A stretch of 64,000 bases of DNA, from NCBI GenBank assembly GCA_002382325.1, contig DGAG01000015.1, positions 1 through 64,000 of the forward strand. The letters run 5' to 3'. This DNA is from Epsilonproteobacteria bacterium UBA4036. GTDB taxonomy: Bacteria > Campylobacterota > Campylobacteria > Campylobacterales > Arcobacteraceae. Below the pieces are notes generated by a model. It saw only the letters and a list, made by a program, of their open reading frames with translations. It did not search any database and was not told the DNA's origin. Position numbers and translations under genes: made by a program. The stretch's first letter is position 1, and each line of letters begins with the position of its first letter. This document shows, in pieces, positions 52,840 to 60,804 of the stretch.

Positions 52840-53406
52840 TTACACTGCACCCATAAGTTGTTTTGAACTTTCACCTTTAAGTGAACACATCTCTTCATAA
52901 GTTCGAGCCGTCTCTTTGGTGTCAGAAGTCAATAACTCTTCATAGAGTTTTTCAACTTTTTCTTCGGGTTTTTTGACACTTTTCATATCACTTTTATCCA
53001 ATGATGCTAAATCTAAAAGCTCATTCCAAACCGAACTCTCATCTAACATAAATGCCGTAAAGGGAATCCCTTTATACTCAAAAGTTCCATTGGCTTCTAA
53101 ATCGGTTACATACAATAAATACATTCCATCTGGAACGAAAAACTCTTCGTATTTTTCAAACAATGGTTCAAAATCCTCAAAACTTTCCAATTCGCATGTT
53201 AAAAATTTGATGCTTGTATCTGTACTCATCATAATAACTTGTCGTGCTTGAATTTTTGGAGGTAATTTTCTATCAGGGGAGAGTTGTTTTCCGGGTTCAA
53301 TAATCAAAGCTCCTCGGTATCCGTGTAAGCCATTGCTTAATGTTGCATTTAATGAAGGTTGCCAGTCCAATTCATTTTGTTTGATAAATTCTATAACGGT
53401 TGCCAT
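52840..53406 (-). CDS. Hypothetical protein, 188 residues
   Basis: No family recognised. Soluble, acidic; a mixed alpha/beta first part (about 1-130) and a charged helical tail with KKPEEKVEKLYEELL near 145-159. No cysteine cluster, signal or membrane segment. The ATG follows AAGGAAAAAAA. It is convergent with the flavin reductase gene and heads toward no same-strand gene within 22 bp; upstream genes on the same strand are the small protein, NifO-like and hemerythrin genes. Confidence 0.65.
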   Translation of the reverse strand: MATVIEFIKQNELDWQPSLNATLSNGLHGYRGALIIEPGKQLSPDRKLPPKIQARQVIMMSTDTSIKFLTCELESFEDFEPLFEKYEEFFVPDGMYLLYVTDLEANGTFEYKGIPFTAFMLDESSVWNELLDLASLDKSDMKSVKKPEEKVEKLYEELLTSDTKETARTYEEMCSLKGESSKQLMGAV

Positions 53407-53454
53407 TTTTTTTCCTTAATCTGTAATTTGTTTGAAGTATGCAAGTTATGTTCC

Positions 53455-53763
53455 CTACATTGATGTTGTTTTTCTGTATTTTTTGGTTAATCGGGCAAAA
53501 TCATAAAAATCACTGAGCATCAAATAGCGTATTTGTACATCGGCAAACTTTTTACGCACCAATTCAAATCCTTCATTATAGAGTCTGACATCATTGATAA
53601 ACTCTTGTGGATATTCCAGTTTTTCCTCTTTAGCATTAGCAAAACACTCCATAAACTCCACAAATAAGATATTGACCAACTCCTCTTTTTGTGGCGTTTG
53701 TTGATGCAAAAAATCATCAATGGTTTCAAACTGCGCACATATCTTTTTTAAACACTCTTGCAT
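53455..53763 (-). CDS. Hypothetical protein, 102 residues
   Basis: No family recognised. Soluble and helical, rich in Phe/Glu/Lys. Its ATG overlaps the end of the ArsC/NifO-like gene by 16 bp, so it is translated with it. Together with hemerythrin (54175-54582) these form a three-gene unit. The absence of cysteines argues against a redox role of its own. Confidence 0.65.
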   Translation of the reverse strand: MQECLKKICAQFETIDDFLHQQTPQKEELVNILFVEFMECFANAKEEKLEYPQEFINDVRLYNEGFELVRKKFADVQIRYLMLSDFYDFARLTKKYRKTTSM

Positions 53764-54173
53764 GGAGTATTGCTTTTACATTCATTGATATCTTTGGGTT
53801 TTGGCATACGAATATGAAGCAATTCATTGATTGTATCAATATCAAAACCACATACTTTGGTTTGATTGATTTCCAATAAAGGACGCTTTATTAAAATAGG
53901 CTCTTTTATCATTAATTCTATGGCTTCCTCTTTTGATAAAACCGTGATATCCAAAGCATTGTTTTTGATTTTTAAAGCCGACATATTGAAAATATTTTCC
54001 ACGCTTAAGTCTTTAAAAAAACTCTCCAATAACTCTTTTGTCCACACCACATTTAAAATATCTTTGACTTCAAACTCGACTCCTGCATTTTTGAGTAACG
54101 CTTTTTGTCGGGCATTTCCCCCGCACCCTTTTTTTTCATAAAAAACCACCACGGGTTTGGTATAAAATTTCAT
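53748..54173 (-). CDS. ArsC/Spx-fold protein, nitrogenase-associated (NifO)-like
   Basis: A 141-residue thioredoxin-fold protein of the arsenate reductase family. The active-site loop is KKGCGGNARQKALLKNAG near 14-31, with a single cysteine rather than the ArsC CxS pattern. Later parts include ILIKRPLLEINQTKVCGFD near 93-111, matching the family's RPL(L/I) segment. The GCGGNARQK loop recalls 'nitrogenase-associated' NifO proteins; no nif genes are in the window, so that name is tentative. It starts 1 bp after the hemerythrin gene. Confidence 0.75.
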   Translation of the reverse strand: MKFYTKPVVVFYEKKGCGGNARQKALLKNAGVEFEVKDILNVVWTKELLESFFKDLSVENIFNMSALKIKNNALDITVLSKEEAIELMIKEPILIKRPLLEINQTKVCGFDIDTINELLHIRMPKPKDINECKSNTPCKSV

Positions 54174-54174
54174 A

Positions 54175-54582
54175 TTAACTCACTTTATTTTTAGTATTTA
54201 AAAAATGCACCAAATCGCTGTCCATGCTTATAAGATGTAAATCAAACCATGAAGGCAACTTCTCTTTATAATAGGCTTTGAGCATTTTTTGACCAAAAGA
54301 ACTTTGTGCAAGATTTAAAAAATATTGCATTTCGGCTAACACTTTATTATGCTCATCTTTATGCTCTTTATGGGTTAAATAGCCAAATTCGTCCATTAAA
54401 GCTTCTTCATGGGCAAAATGTTTTTTACTGTGCACAAGTAAAATCGTCAATTTCTCTTTAACACTATTAATATCATGGATATCAACACTGTTATACACCT
54501 CTAAAAACTCTTGATGCAACTCGTCCATTGAATCAAATTGGAGTAAATGTTTTGGGGGTTCAAACTCTTTTAACTTTTTCAT
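54175..54582 (-). CDS. Bacteriohemerythrin
   Basis: A 135-residue four-helix di-iron oxygen-binding protein. All expected ligands are present at family spacing: H23, H55, E59, H74, H78, H116 and D121. Likely roles are O2 sensing, storage or protection. It leads a three-gene unit with the NifO-like and 102-residue genes, which would fit protection of an oxygen-sensitive process; that is inference. Confidence 0.9.
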   Translation of the reverse strand: MKKLKEFEPPKHLLQFDSMDELHQEFLEVYNSVDIHDINSVKEKLTILLVHSKKHFAHEEALMDEFGYLTHKEHKDEHNKVLAEMQYFLNLAQSSFGQKMLKAYYKEKLPSWFDLHLISMDSDLVHFLNTKNKVS

Positions 54583-54737
54583 GTTTTTTCTTTTATCCTT
54601 CCTAATGCAAATGGTGTACCTTTGAGAAAAATAATAAATTATATTATCAAGTTAAGTGTCATAAAAGGGTTTTTATTAAAATAAAAACAGAGTAATTTTT
54701 AGATACAATAAAAAAAATAATTAAAAAGACCGAGGCA

Positions 54738-55697
54738 ATGGAATTAAAAAGATTTACTCCTATTTCAAAAGATATTTTAAAACAAGGCGAATGCTACCCT
54801 TTTAATATTTACAAAGAGATTGAAGAGAAAGTTTTTTTAGTCTTACTTAAAAAAAATGATCTCTTTGTCAAAAGTAAAGAGTGTTTTTTAGTCGATGAGA
54901 ACATCTCAACACTTTACATTAAATCTGAAGACAAAAAACTCTATCAACTCTATATTCAAAACCATATTAATGTTATTTTAGATGACCCTTCGGTCAATTT
55001 AGATACCAAAGCTTCTTTTATCAACCAAATTGCTTCTGTAACGATGAATGAACTGTTTGAAAGTGAAGTAACCTCCCAAAATATTGCCCAAATTGATTCT
55101 GTCATTGACAACTCGGTGCATTTAATTTTAAAAGACAACAAAGCAATGTACTCGATGCTTAAAGTCACTTCGTATGATTATTACACCTATACACACTGTA
55201 TTGATGTAGCAGCCTATGCCATTGGTTTTGGTGTATATTTAGGACTTGAAGAACAGCAACTCATAACATTGGGAAAAGCTGCCATGTTACATGATATTGG
55301 TAAAAAATATATTGACCATGATATTATTACAAAAAATGGAAGCTTGACGTATGAAGAGTTTGAAATTGTAAAACAGCATCCGCAACTGAGTGTTATGCTT
55401 TTAAAGGGCATTGGAGAAACCGACGATACGTTACTGACTATTATCGAACAACACCATGAAAAAATTGATGGCTCAGGATATCCTTATGGTTTAAAAGCGC
55501 ATCAAATCCACGATTTAGCAAAAATTGTTGCCATTTGTGATATTTTCAATGCCTTAACCACACGACGAACCTACAAAGACCGTATGAGCAGTTTTTATGC
55601 GTTTAATATTATGTTTTCTGAAATGAAAAATCAGTTATGTCCAACGTATTTGAAGAAATTTGTTAAGTTTATGGGATACCATGAAGAGAGTGAGTGA
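54738..55697 (+). CDS. HD-GYP domain c-di-GMP phosphodiesterase
   Basis: A 319-residue soluble protein. Residues 1-125 are an alpha/beta N-terminal region of unknown type. The HD-GYP domain covers about 140-315 with HDIGKKYID near 194 and HHEKIDGSGYPYGL near 240, both complete. No membrane helix. The ATG has GACCGAGGC as weak ribosome binding site. A heptameric repeat array follows its stop. Confidence 0.92.
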   Translation: MELKRFTPISKDILKQGECYPFNIYKEIEEKVFLVLLKKNDLFVKSKECFLVDENISTLYIKSEDKKLYQLYIQNHINVILDDPSVNLDTKASFINQIASVTMNELFESEVTSQNIAQIDSVIDNSVHLILKDNKAMYSMLKVTSYDYYTYTHCIDVAAYAIGFGVYLGLEEQQLITLGKAAMLHDIGKKYIDHDIITKNGSLTYEEFEIVKQHPQLSVMLLKGIGETDDTLLTIIEQHHEKIDGSGYPYGLKAHQIHDLAKIVAICDIFNALTTRRTYKDRMSSFYAFNIMFSEMKNQLCPTYLKKFVKFMGYHEESE

Positions 55698-55768
55698 CAA
55701 GTGAAAAGTGACAAGAATAAAGACTCGTCACTCGTCACTCGTTACTCGTCACTGGTTACTTATCACTA
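55690..55768. repeat. Heptameric tandem repeats in inverted halves
   Basis: The left half (55691-55714) is built of 7-bp units like AGTGACA/AGTGAAA; the right half (55722-55768) has six or more units of CTCGTCA with drift (CTCGTTA, CTGGTTA, CTTATCA). The halves are complementary, so a long imperfect hairpin can form. It sits between the convergent HD-GYP and zinc-ribbon genes. Confidence 0.8.
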
Positions 55769-55772
55769 ATCG

Positions 55773-56060
55773 TTAACTCAGTTCCACTCCACACTTATCA
55801 CACTCTTTTCGAAACCATCCACGCCCAGGAAACGTTCCACAACTGGGACACTTCCAAAATAAAAAGTAATACCCAAAATAAATCACAAAACCAGCTACTG
55901 CTGCGTTAAACCAAGTGTTTTTGTCTAAACCATAAATCACATCGATGTCTTTAAACATCATGACTATACTTGGAGTTAATAAAAGAAAAAATATTCCTGC
56001 GACTATTTTTGAACGCAATACCGTTTTAGCAAACTCTTTTTTGATATCTTCTTTAGACAT
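55773..56060 (-). CDS. Small membrane protein with C-terminal zinc ribbon, 95 residues
   Basis: Two membrane helices (about 14-34 and 48-66) are followed by a zinc-ribbon-like end with CPSCG near 71 and CDKCG near 88. N-terminus is hydrophilic. Function unknown. It starts 9 bp after the VF530-type gene, so the two are likely co-transcribed. Confidence 0.72.
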   Translation of the reverse strand: MSKEDIKKEFAKTVLRSKIVAGIFFLLLTPSIVMMFKDIDVIYGLDKNTWFNAAVAGFVIYFGYYFLFWKCPSCGTFPGRGWFRKECDKCGVELS

Positions 56061-56069
56061 AAACTTCCT

Positions 56070-56285
56070 TTATTTTTGAATCGATACATACAATTTTTCC
56101 ACCTTAGCTCGTGCCCAAGGTGTTTTTCTCAAAAATGTAAGTGACGATTTTACACTAGGGTTACTTTTAAAGCAATTAATATTGATGCGTTTAGAAAGCT
56201 CCTCCCAGCCAAAATGTTCCACCAAATGATTGAGTATGTCTTCTAGTTTTATGCCATGTAAAGGGTTATTGGGATTATTGTCCAT
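56070..56285 (-). CDS. VF530 family DNA-binding protein
   Basis: A 71-residue protein matching VF530 (DUF2132) nearly end to end: NPLHGIKLEDILNHLVEHFG near 7-26, NINCFKSNPSVKSSLTFLRK near 39-58 and TPWARAKVEKLY. The family is reported to bind DNA; the cellular role is unknown. Upstream of the zinc-ribbon membrane protein in the same direction. Confidence 0.88.
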   Translation of the reverse strand: MDNNPNNPLHGIKLEDILNHLVEHFGWEELSKRININCFKSNPSVKSSLTFLRKTPWARAKVEKLYVSIQK

Positions 56286-56346
56286 ACATTTTCTTCTTTG
56301 TTTTAAAATTTGTAAGGATTATATAGCACGTACGGTTTGTTTTATG

Positions 56347-56871
56347 TTAAGCCAATTGTTGAAGCACTTTTATAAGCTCCTCTTTTTTGGCTTCATTGCT
56401 TATACACCCTTGTTTAACATCAAAGTTTTCATAAAAATTGGGCAATGAGAAACTGCCTTTGACTTCTCCTTTGAAAAAAGGAGCTGTATGAATCGCGGTT
56501 TCTAAAACCGACAAACCACCACGAGCACCCGGTGAAGTTGCCATAAGTATCATGGGCTTATTTTGAAAGACTTTCATATTGATTCGTGAAGCCCAATCAA
56601 AAATATTTTTATAGGCTACTGAGTACGATAAGTTGTGTTCAGCAAATGAAATCAGTAAAGCATCACACCAAGCGATTTTGGCTAAAAACTCTTTAGCTAA
56701 CTTAGGCTCTCTCAAAGCTTTGTTCCTGTCTTCAGAGTACAAAGGAAGCTCATAATCATTTAAATCTAATATCTCTACTTCATCGGTTTGAACAAGTGTT
56801 GTTGCATACGTCACAAGCTGTTTGTTAATCGAAGTAGAACTGTTACTGGCAGCAAAGGCTAAGAGTTTCAT
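56347..56871 (-). CDS. NAD(P)H-dependent FMN reductase
   Basis: A 174-residue flavodoxin-like protein. The phosphate-binding loop is AASNSSTSINKQL near 7-19, and LISFAEHNLSYSVAYKNIFDW near 94-114 matches the family's PEYNxSxPxxLKNxxDW. The usual proline/glutamate of 'PEYN' is 'AEHN'. Substrate may be quinones, azo compounds or free FMN. Monocistronic; GGAG precedes the ATG. Confidence 0.88.
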   Translation of the reverse strand: MKLLAFAASNSSTSINKQLVTYATTLVQTDEVEILDLNDYELPLYSEDRNKALREPKLAKEFLAKIAWCDALLISFAEHNLSYSVAYKNIFDWASRINMKVFQNKPMILMATSPGARGGLSVLETAIHTAPFFKGEVKGSFSLPNFYENFDVKQGCISNEAKKEELIKVLQQLA

Positions 56872-57065
56872 TGTTACTCCTTTAAATAGAGTTCTAGTAA
56901 GTATTATATATGAAAAAGTTTAGAATACTCTGATATATTTCATTCAGTTATATTTATTCAATTCTCATCAAAAAGAGACATTGTATTATGTTTTTGGAAC
57001 ATTTATAAGTATACCTTAAGCAAATATACTTTACAATTCTTAATAGTAACTTAAAAGGAAAGATA

Positions 57066-57818
57066 ATGATTATCAACCAATTAGTGTCGTTACAACAGTA
57101 TAACAATGAAATAACACAACACATGAAACAAATGCAAAAACTTGAAGAAAGTATAAAAAGTGATAATAATGTTGAAGTAAAGAATCTTCCGACAGAGTAT
57201 ATTGAAGAATTTCAAATGAATGAAGCACAACTCATTGAAAAAAGGATTTTTGAACAAATTTTAAATACATATTCAAGCTCATCATTAGAAGATTCAGATT
57301 TCTGGAAATTCCATCATAATAAGGACACCAGCAGTATAGATAATGCAAAAAAAGAGATGGAAACTCTTGTCAAAGAGCTTAACTCAGGAGAACAAACCCA
57401 AAGAGTTCAAGACTTTTTAAATTCAAGAATGGATAATCTTACAAAAGAAAGAACCACTTATAAAACACAAATCGGTTTTTCAGAATCGTTTAATATCTCA
57501 ACTCTCAATGCACAATACAATATTAACATTTCATTCTCTTTCATACAAAGTTATAACAAAATGAATGAAAAAGACAGCAGTACTGGAGCTTCGAACATAT
57601 TAAATTTAATCAATCAAGTTGATTATAAGAATATGTCAATTGAGATATCTCAATCAGAACAAAACAGTACACAAAGTTCAACGCTTGAAGAGTTAAATAC
57701 TTGGCTCGATACACAAGGTAAAAATTTTAATAAAGTATATACAAACAATGAAACCAATGAAAACTTTAAAATACTAAATCAGTTTCAATCAACAACACAA
57801 TTCTACAGTTACTTATAG
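57066..57818 (+). CDS. Hypothetical protein, 250 residues
   Basis: No family recognised. Soluble, rich in Asn, Gln, Ser and Glu, mainly helical with a beta-prone middle (FNISTLNAQYNINISFSFIQ near 149-168). No signal peptide or membrane helix. The ATG follows AAAAGGAAAGATA. The gene is flanked by about 190 bp of A+T-rich sequence upstream and stands alone on its strand. Composition resembles the equally unknown protein at 59220-59912, but no alignable repeat was found. Confidence 0.65.
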   Translation: MIINQLVSLQQYNNEITQHMKQMQKLEESIKSDNNVEVKNLPTEYIEEFQMNEAQLIEKRIFEQILNTYSSSSLEDSDFWKFHHNKDTSSIDNAKKEMETLVKELNSGEQTQRVQDFLNSRMDNLTKERTTYKTQIGFSESFNISTLNAQYNINISFSFIQSYNKMNEKDSSTGASNILNLINQVDYKNMSIEISQSEQNSTQSSTLEELNTWLDTQGKNFNKVYTNNETNENFKILNQFQSTTQFYSYL

Positions 57819-57857
57819 GACTTCATATCATTATGATATCTGTTCCTCTTAATTTTG

Positions 57858-58721
57858 TTATGACTTTTTGCTGACTGCAACACCGCCTATGACAATAAGC
57901 AAAATACCTACAAAAGTATATGTGTCTGGCAAACTATCGCCCAACATCACGCCAAATCCTATGGCAAAAGGAATATTGGTATAACCTACTACGCCAATAA
58001 TACTTGCTTTACTTAGACTGTATGCTTTGGTTAAAAACCATTGAGAAGCCGTAGAAAAAAGAGCCATCATACCAATCAGTGCCCAAATAAATGGCTCACT
58101 GTGCAGTCGTATGGTAACATACGGGGTAAACAAAAATAAACAAAAGGGTATAAGCACACCAAACGCTACAAAAGAAAGCATAATCACTCGTGTGTCATAG
58201 ATGTCTTTGATTTTTTTAATCGTAGCATACGCCGTAGCAGCAAAAAAACCACCTAACACTCCTATGATATGCTCTAAAGAGATTTCTAGCCCAAAGGGTT
58301 TCATAATAAAAATTATGCCTAAAAATCCAATGAGTAAAGCAATAAAGATACGTAAATTGATGCTTTCTTTCATCAAATAGTACGCAAGTATGGTGACAAA
58401 AAACGGTGAAGTTTTATTTAATACCACGGCTTCACCCAAAGGAATGGTTGCAATGGTATAAAAGAAAAGTATCATCGCTACTGCGCCTAAAAAACCTCGT
58501 AAAAAAAGTAAGTGAAGTTTGGACGTATCAACAGGAACAGAGAACTTTTTAAGTGACCAAAAGATAAGAATAAAACCAATCAAATTTCGATAAAACACAA
58601 TTTCAAAAGGGTCAATACTTTGTGAAAGAAATTTTGCCACTGCTCCATTAATAGCGCCTAAAAGAGCACTAATGAGCATAAACAGTACGCCTTTATCGAT
58701 TGATTTTAACTGTTCTGGCAT
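57858..58721 (-). CDS. EamA/DMT family transporter
   Basis: A 287-residue inner-membrane protein with ten predicted helices in two EamA halves (about 12-140 and 150-285). Typical marks are AKFLSQSIDPFEIVFYRNLIG near 29-49, PLGEAVVLNKTSPFF near 92 and TASQWFLTKAYSLSKAS in the second half. Members export amino acids, metabolites or drugs; the substrate is unknown. Its ATG directly follows the RidA stop (TAG ATG). Confidence 0.9.
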   Translation of the reverse strand: MPEQLKSIDKGVLFMLISALLGAINGAVAKFLSQSIDPFEIVFYRNLIGFILIFWSLKKFSVPVDTSKLHLLFLRGFLGAVAMILFFYTIATIPLGEAVVLNKTSPFFVTILAYYLMKESINLRIFIALLIGFLGIIFIMKPFGLEISLEHIIGVLGGFFAATAYATIKKIKDIYDTRVIMLSFVAFGVLIPFCLFLFTPYVTIRLHSEPFIWALIGMMALFSTASQWFLTKAYSLSKASIIGVVGYTNIPFAIGFGVMLGDSLPDTYTFVGILLIVIGGVAVSKKS

Positions 58722-59087
58722 CTAGTCTAAATATTTTTCACCTGCAGCAGCTGTAAAAGTCATCTCTACAAGTAAATGGGGATCTACAAGTTCTGCTTTG
58801 ACACACGCACGACTGGGTGCACAATTTTGGGGAAACCAAGTATCCCAAACTTCATTGAGTGCATCAAAATTGGCAAAATCAGTAACATAAATCGTCACGG
58901 CTAAAATCCGAGATTTATCGCTGTCAATCAAAGACAAAGTCGCTTCGGCTTGTTCAAATATTTGTTGTACTTGCCCTTTGATATTGGCTGTTGTGTCAGT
59001 CTCTGCAACTTCAGTGAATGTGGCAATACCATTAAAAACGGTTACATCTGACCAACGTTTGCAAGGATTAATTCGGTGGATTTTCAT
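58722..59087 (-). CDS. RidA/YjgF family protein
   Basis: A 121-residue enamine/imine deaminase-like protein. The C-terminal half has the family stretch APSRACVKAELVDPHLLVEMTF, given in part as SRACVKAELVDPHL, with the arginine that binds the carboxylate of imino acids. The N-terminal part is divergent from classic RidA. ATG at 59087 is used because AAGGAAAATTG gives good spacing. It is followed without gap by the EamA transporter, so the two may detoxify and export a related metabolite. Confidence 0.85.
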   Translation of the reverse strand: MKIHRINPCKRWSDVTVFNGIATFTEVAETDTTANIKGQVQQIFEQAEATLSLIDSDKSRILAVTIYVTDFANFDALNEVWDTWFPQNCAPSRACVKAELVDPHLLVEMTFTAAAGEKYLD

Positions 59088-59219
59088 CAATTTTCCTTAA
59101 TAACTATTATGCTTGTGAATTTATGGTAATTTATCTTATTTTGATAAAGTCCTAGCTGAATTGTGTCGTGATTTTATTTTTTATTAAAACTTTTCTTATC
59201 TTTATAGCGATACAATGAA

Positions 59220-59912
59220 ATGATAAAAAATACACAAAGATTGATTATGATGACAACCAATATAAACTCAATACTTGCTACACCAAACACCACAAAAAAT
59301 AGTGACATACCCAACAATGAAGAGTCCTTCAAAAGTAATCTGATACCAAATCAACAAAAAATAACAAGCGAAAAAACCAGTGCTTTCACCTTTGAAAATA
59401 TTAAAGGAATCACGTTAGAAGAGATTGATATTTTATTTAAAAATGAAGACGATAAAAATATGGCAAAAAATCTAAGACTTGCAACCTTATTTACCTATGA
59501 TGAATATTTAGCAAAAGCCTTGTTTAATACCGTTTTAGGGCAACCTTTTAATGTGGGATATTCTTATTTAACCAACCGATACGAAGATAAAAGTCTCTTC
59601 TTAACCTCAACAAGCAGTGATAATTTATTTGATTTATTACAAGAGTCAATCCACTTCAAAATCAATAACCAAACGACAAAACCAAGTGAGGTCATACCGC
59701 AAGAGAAATTAGATAAAATCTTAACCCATGTGAACTCTTTTAATTTTTTAAGTGCCTTTTCCCATAGTTCAAAAAGAGGTTACGATAAATATAAAGATGA
59801 AAAAAATGATTACGCTTTTTTATACAACGATTACCATTTAAAATACCAAGAACTTATATACAAATATCAAGAATTTGAGAGTCACAATAAAATATTGATG
59901 AAACAGTTTTAA
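59220..59912 (+). CDS. Hypothetical protein, 230 residues
   Basis: No family recognised. Soluble; an Asn/Thr/Ser-rich N-terminus (about 1-50), a helical middle (GITLEEIDILFKNEDDK near 64-80) and a tyrosine/lysine-rich coiled end (YHLKYQELIYKYQEF). The start is uncertain: ATG at 59220 has no clear SD, and ATG at 59247 or 59250 is also possible. A GATACAAT box lies at about 59209-59216, which would make the first ATG leaderless. A hairpin terminator overlaps the stop. Confidence 0.6.
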   Translation: MIKNTQRLIMMTTNINSILATPNTTKNSDIPNNEESFKSNLIPNQQKITSEKTSAFTFENIKGITLEEIDILFKNEDDKNMAKNLRLATLFTYDEYLAKALFNTVLGQPFNVGYSYLTNRYEDKSLFLTSTSSDNLFDLLQESIHFKINNQTTKPSEVIPQEKLDKILTHVNSFNFLSAFSHSSKRGYDKYKDEKNDYAFLYNDYHLKYQELIYKYQEFESHNKILMKQF

Positions 59913-59941
59913 AAAGCTTTGCTCCACTTTTTTGCTTTTTT
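59911..59941. terminator. Bidirectional terminator after the 230-residue gene
   Basis: AAAAAGC (59911-59917) pairs with GCTTTTT (59934-59940) around a 16-nt loop, with T-rich flanks in both directions. It can end the + strand gene and the small minus-strand ORF at 59940-60008. Confidence 0.5.
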
Positions 59942-60008
59942 ATGAATGATATATATTTCCAATAACAGCCATAATGGTTAATACCTTGAGTATCAAAAGT
60001 TGTGCCAT
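59940..60008 (-). CDS. Tiny hydrophobic protein, copy 1 (22 residues)
   Basis: ATG at 60008 is preceded by AAAGAGAGTAGA. The peptide MAQLLILKVLTIMAVIGNIY plus His-Ser is one predicted membrane helix. A paralogue at 60670-60750 shares the MAQxLILKxLT start and xVxGNxY end, with several codon differences being conservative or silent, which points to selection on protein. The duplicated block includes about 55 bp of upstream DNA, likely promoter and leader. Resembles type I toxin-like peptides in size and character; no function can be assigned. Confidence 0.6.
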   Translation of the reverse strand: MAQLLILKVLTIMAVIGNIYHS

Positions 60009-60063
60009 TCTACTCTCTTTTATTTTATCAATCAACGTTTATCCTTGTGTTTATTTTAAATTT
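59940..60063. repeat. Duplicated block, copy 1
   Basis: About 124 bp that matches 60670-60803 in direct orientation with roughly 80% identity by eye, including a 29-bp perfect stretch at 60000-60028. It carries the tiny ORF and its 5' region. Confidence 0.8.
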
Positions 60064-60199
60064 TATTAATTATAATAAAACAATTAAAAAATAATAAGAT
60101 TTTCATTTACTCAAATATAATAATTTATTAAATTATTATAATGTCTATTTAAGTTTATTTTTATATAATTTATCACATTAAAGTTCAAGGAGTTTATCA

Positions 60200-60634
60200 A
60201 TGTCTTCAATCAGTGATAGAGTAGATAGTTTTAATGTTGGCTTTTTTAGTACTAAAATTAGTGATAGAGAGCTTACTAAGTTAGAAGTTAATACTCCTGC
60301 CGAATTAGCTGGCTTTAAAGATAAGATGAAGGTTATAAGTACTGAAGCTAATACGCCTCCTCTTTCTAAATACGTCCAACTTGATGGATACTCTCTTGAT
60401 AAAGATAATAATAAAATACCTACTAAAATTACATTAGAAGGTGTTTATGCAAAAGATTCATTTTTGGATAAAGATGGTAATTGGGATGTAGAAGCAGAAG
60501 CAGTAGCTTATAAAGAGAGAGAACTTGCACATAAAAAAGAGTTCATTGATAACTGGATAAAAAATAATGGCTTTGGTGAATTAGAAAATACAGCTCAATT
60601 AATGAAAGCATTATTAGAAAAAACAGAATCATAA
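60200..60634 (+). CDS. Hypothetical protein, 144 residues, between duplicated blocks
   Basis: No family recognised. Soluble, charged, mixed alpha/beta; contains KIPTKITLEGVYAKDSFLDK near 73-92 and a calcium-loop-like DKDGNWDVEAEA near 91-102. No signal peptide. The ATG has a strong AAGGAGTTTATCA site. Codons look slightly different from neighbours (more GCT/ACT/AGT), and the gene lies between two copies of a 124-bp repeat, so it may have been acquired. The DxDxNxDxE stretch hints at Ca2+ binding but is not a full EF-hand. Confidence 0.65.
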   Translation: MSSISDRVDSFNVGFFSTKISDRELTKLEVNTPAELAGFKDKMKVISTEANTPPLSKYVQLDGYSLDKDNNKIPTKITLEGVYAKDSFLDKDGNWDVEAEAVAYKERELAHKKEFIDNWIKNNGFGELENTAQLMKALLEKTES

Positions 60635-60669
60635 TAATACTTTTATTAAAAATAAACTGTTAAAAAAAT

Positions 60670-60750
60670 TACTTTATTTTATGCAATATATATGTATTTC
60701 CAACAACAAAAATAAGGGTTAATGCCTTTAATATCAAAATTTGTGCCATT
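60670..60750 (-). CDS. Tiny hydrophobic protein, copy 2 (26 residues)
   Basis: Paralogue of 59940-60008: MAQILILKALTLIFVVGNTY followed by ILHKIK, a membrane helix with a basic tail. Same AAAGAGAGTAGA leader before ATG. It lies 54 bp downstream of the transglutaminase-like gene on the same strand, so it may also be read by run-through of that operon. Confidence 0.6.
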
Positions 60751-60803
60751 CTACTCTCTTTTATTTTATTGATCAACATTTAACCTTGTGTTTATTTTTA
60801 AAC
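60670..60803. repeat. Duplicated block, copy 2
   Basis: Direct repeat of 59940-60063 ending at the stop of the transglutaminase-like gene; the 29-bp perfect match is at 60742-60770. The two copies start about 730 bp apart and flank the 144-residue gene. Confidence 0.8.
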
Positions 60804-60804
60804 C

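Noticed and set aside
55690..55768. CRISPR-like repeat array
   Set aside because: Units are 7 bp, contiguous and in inverted halves; no spacers and no cas genes.
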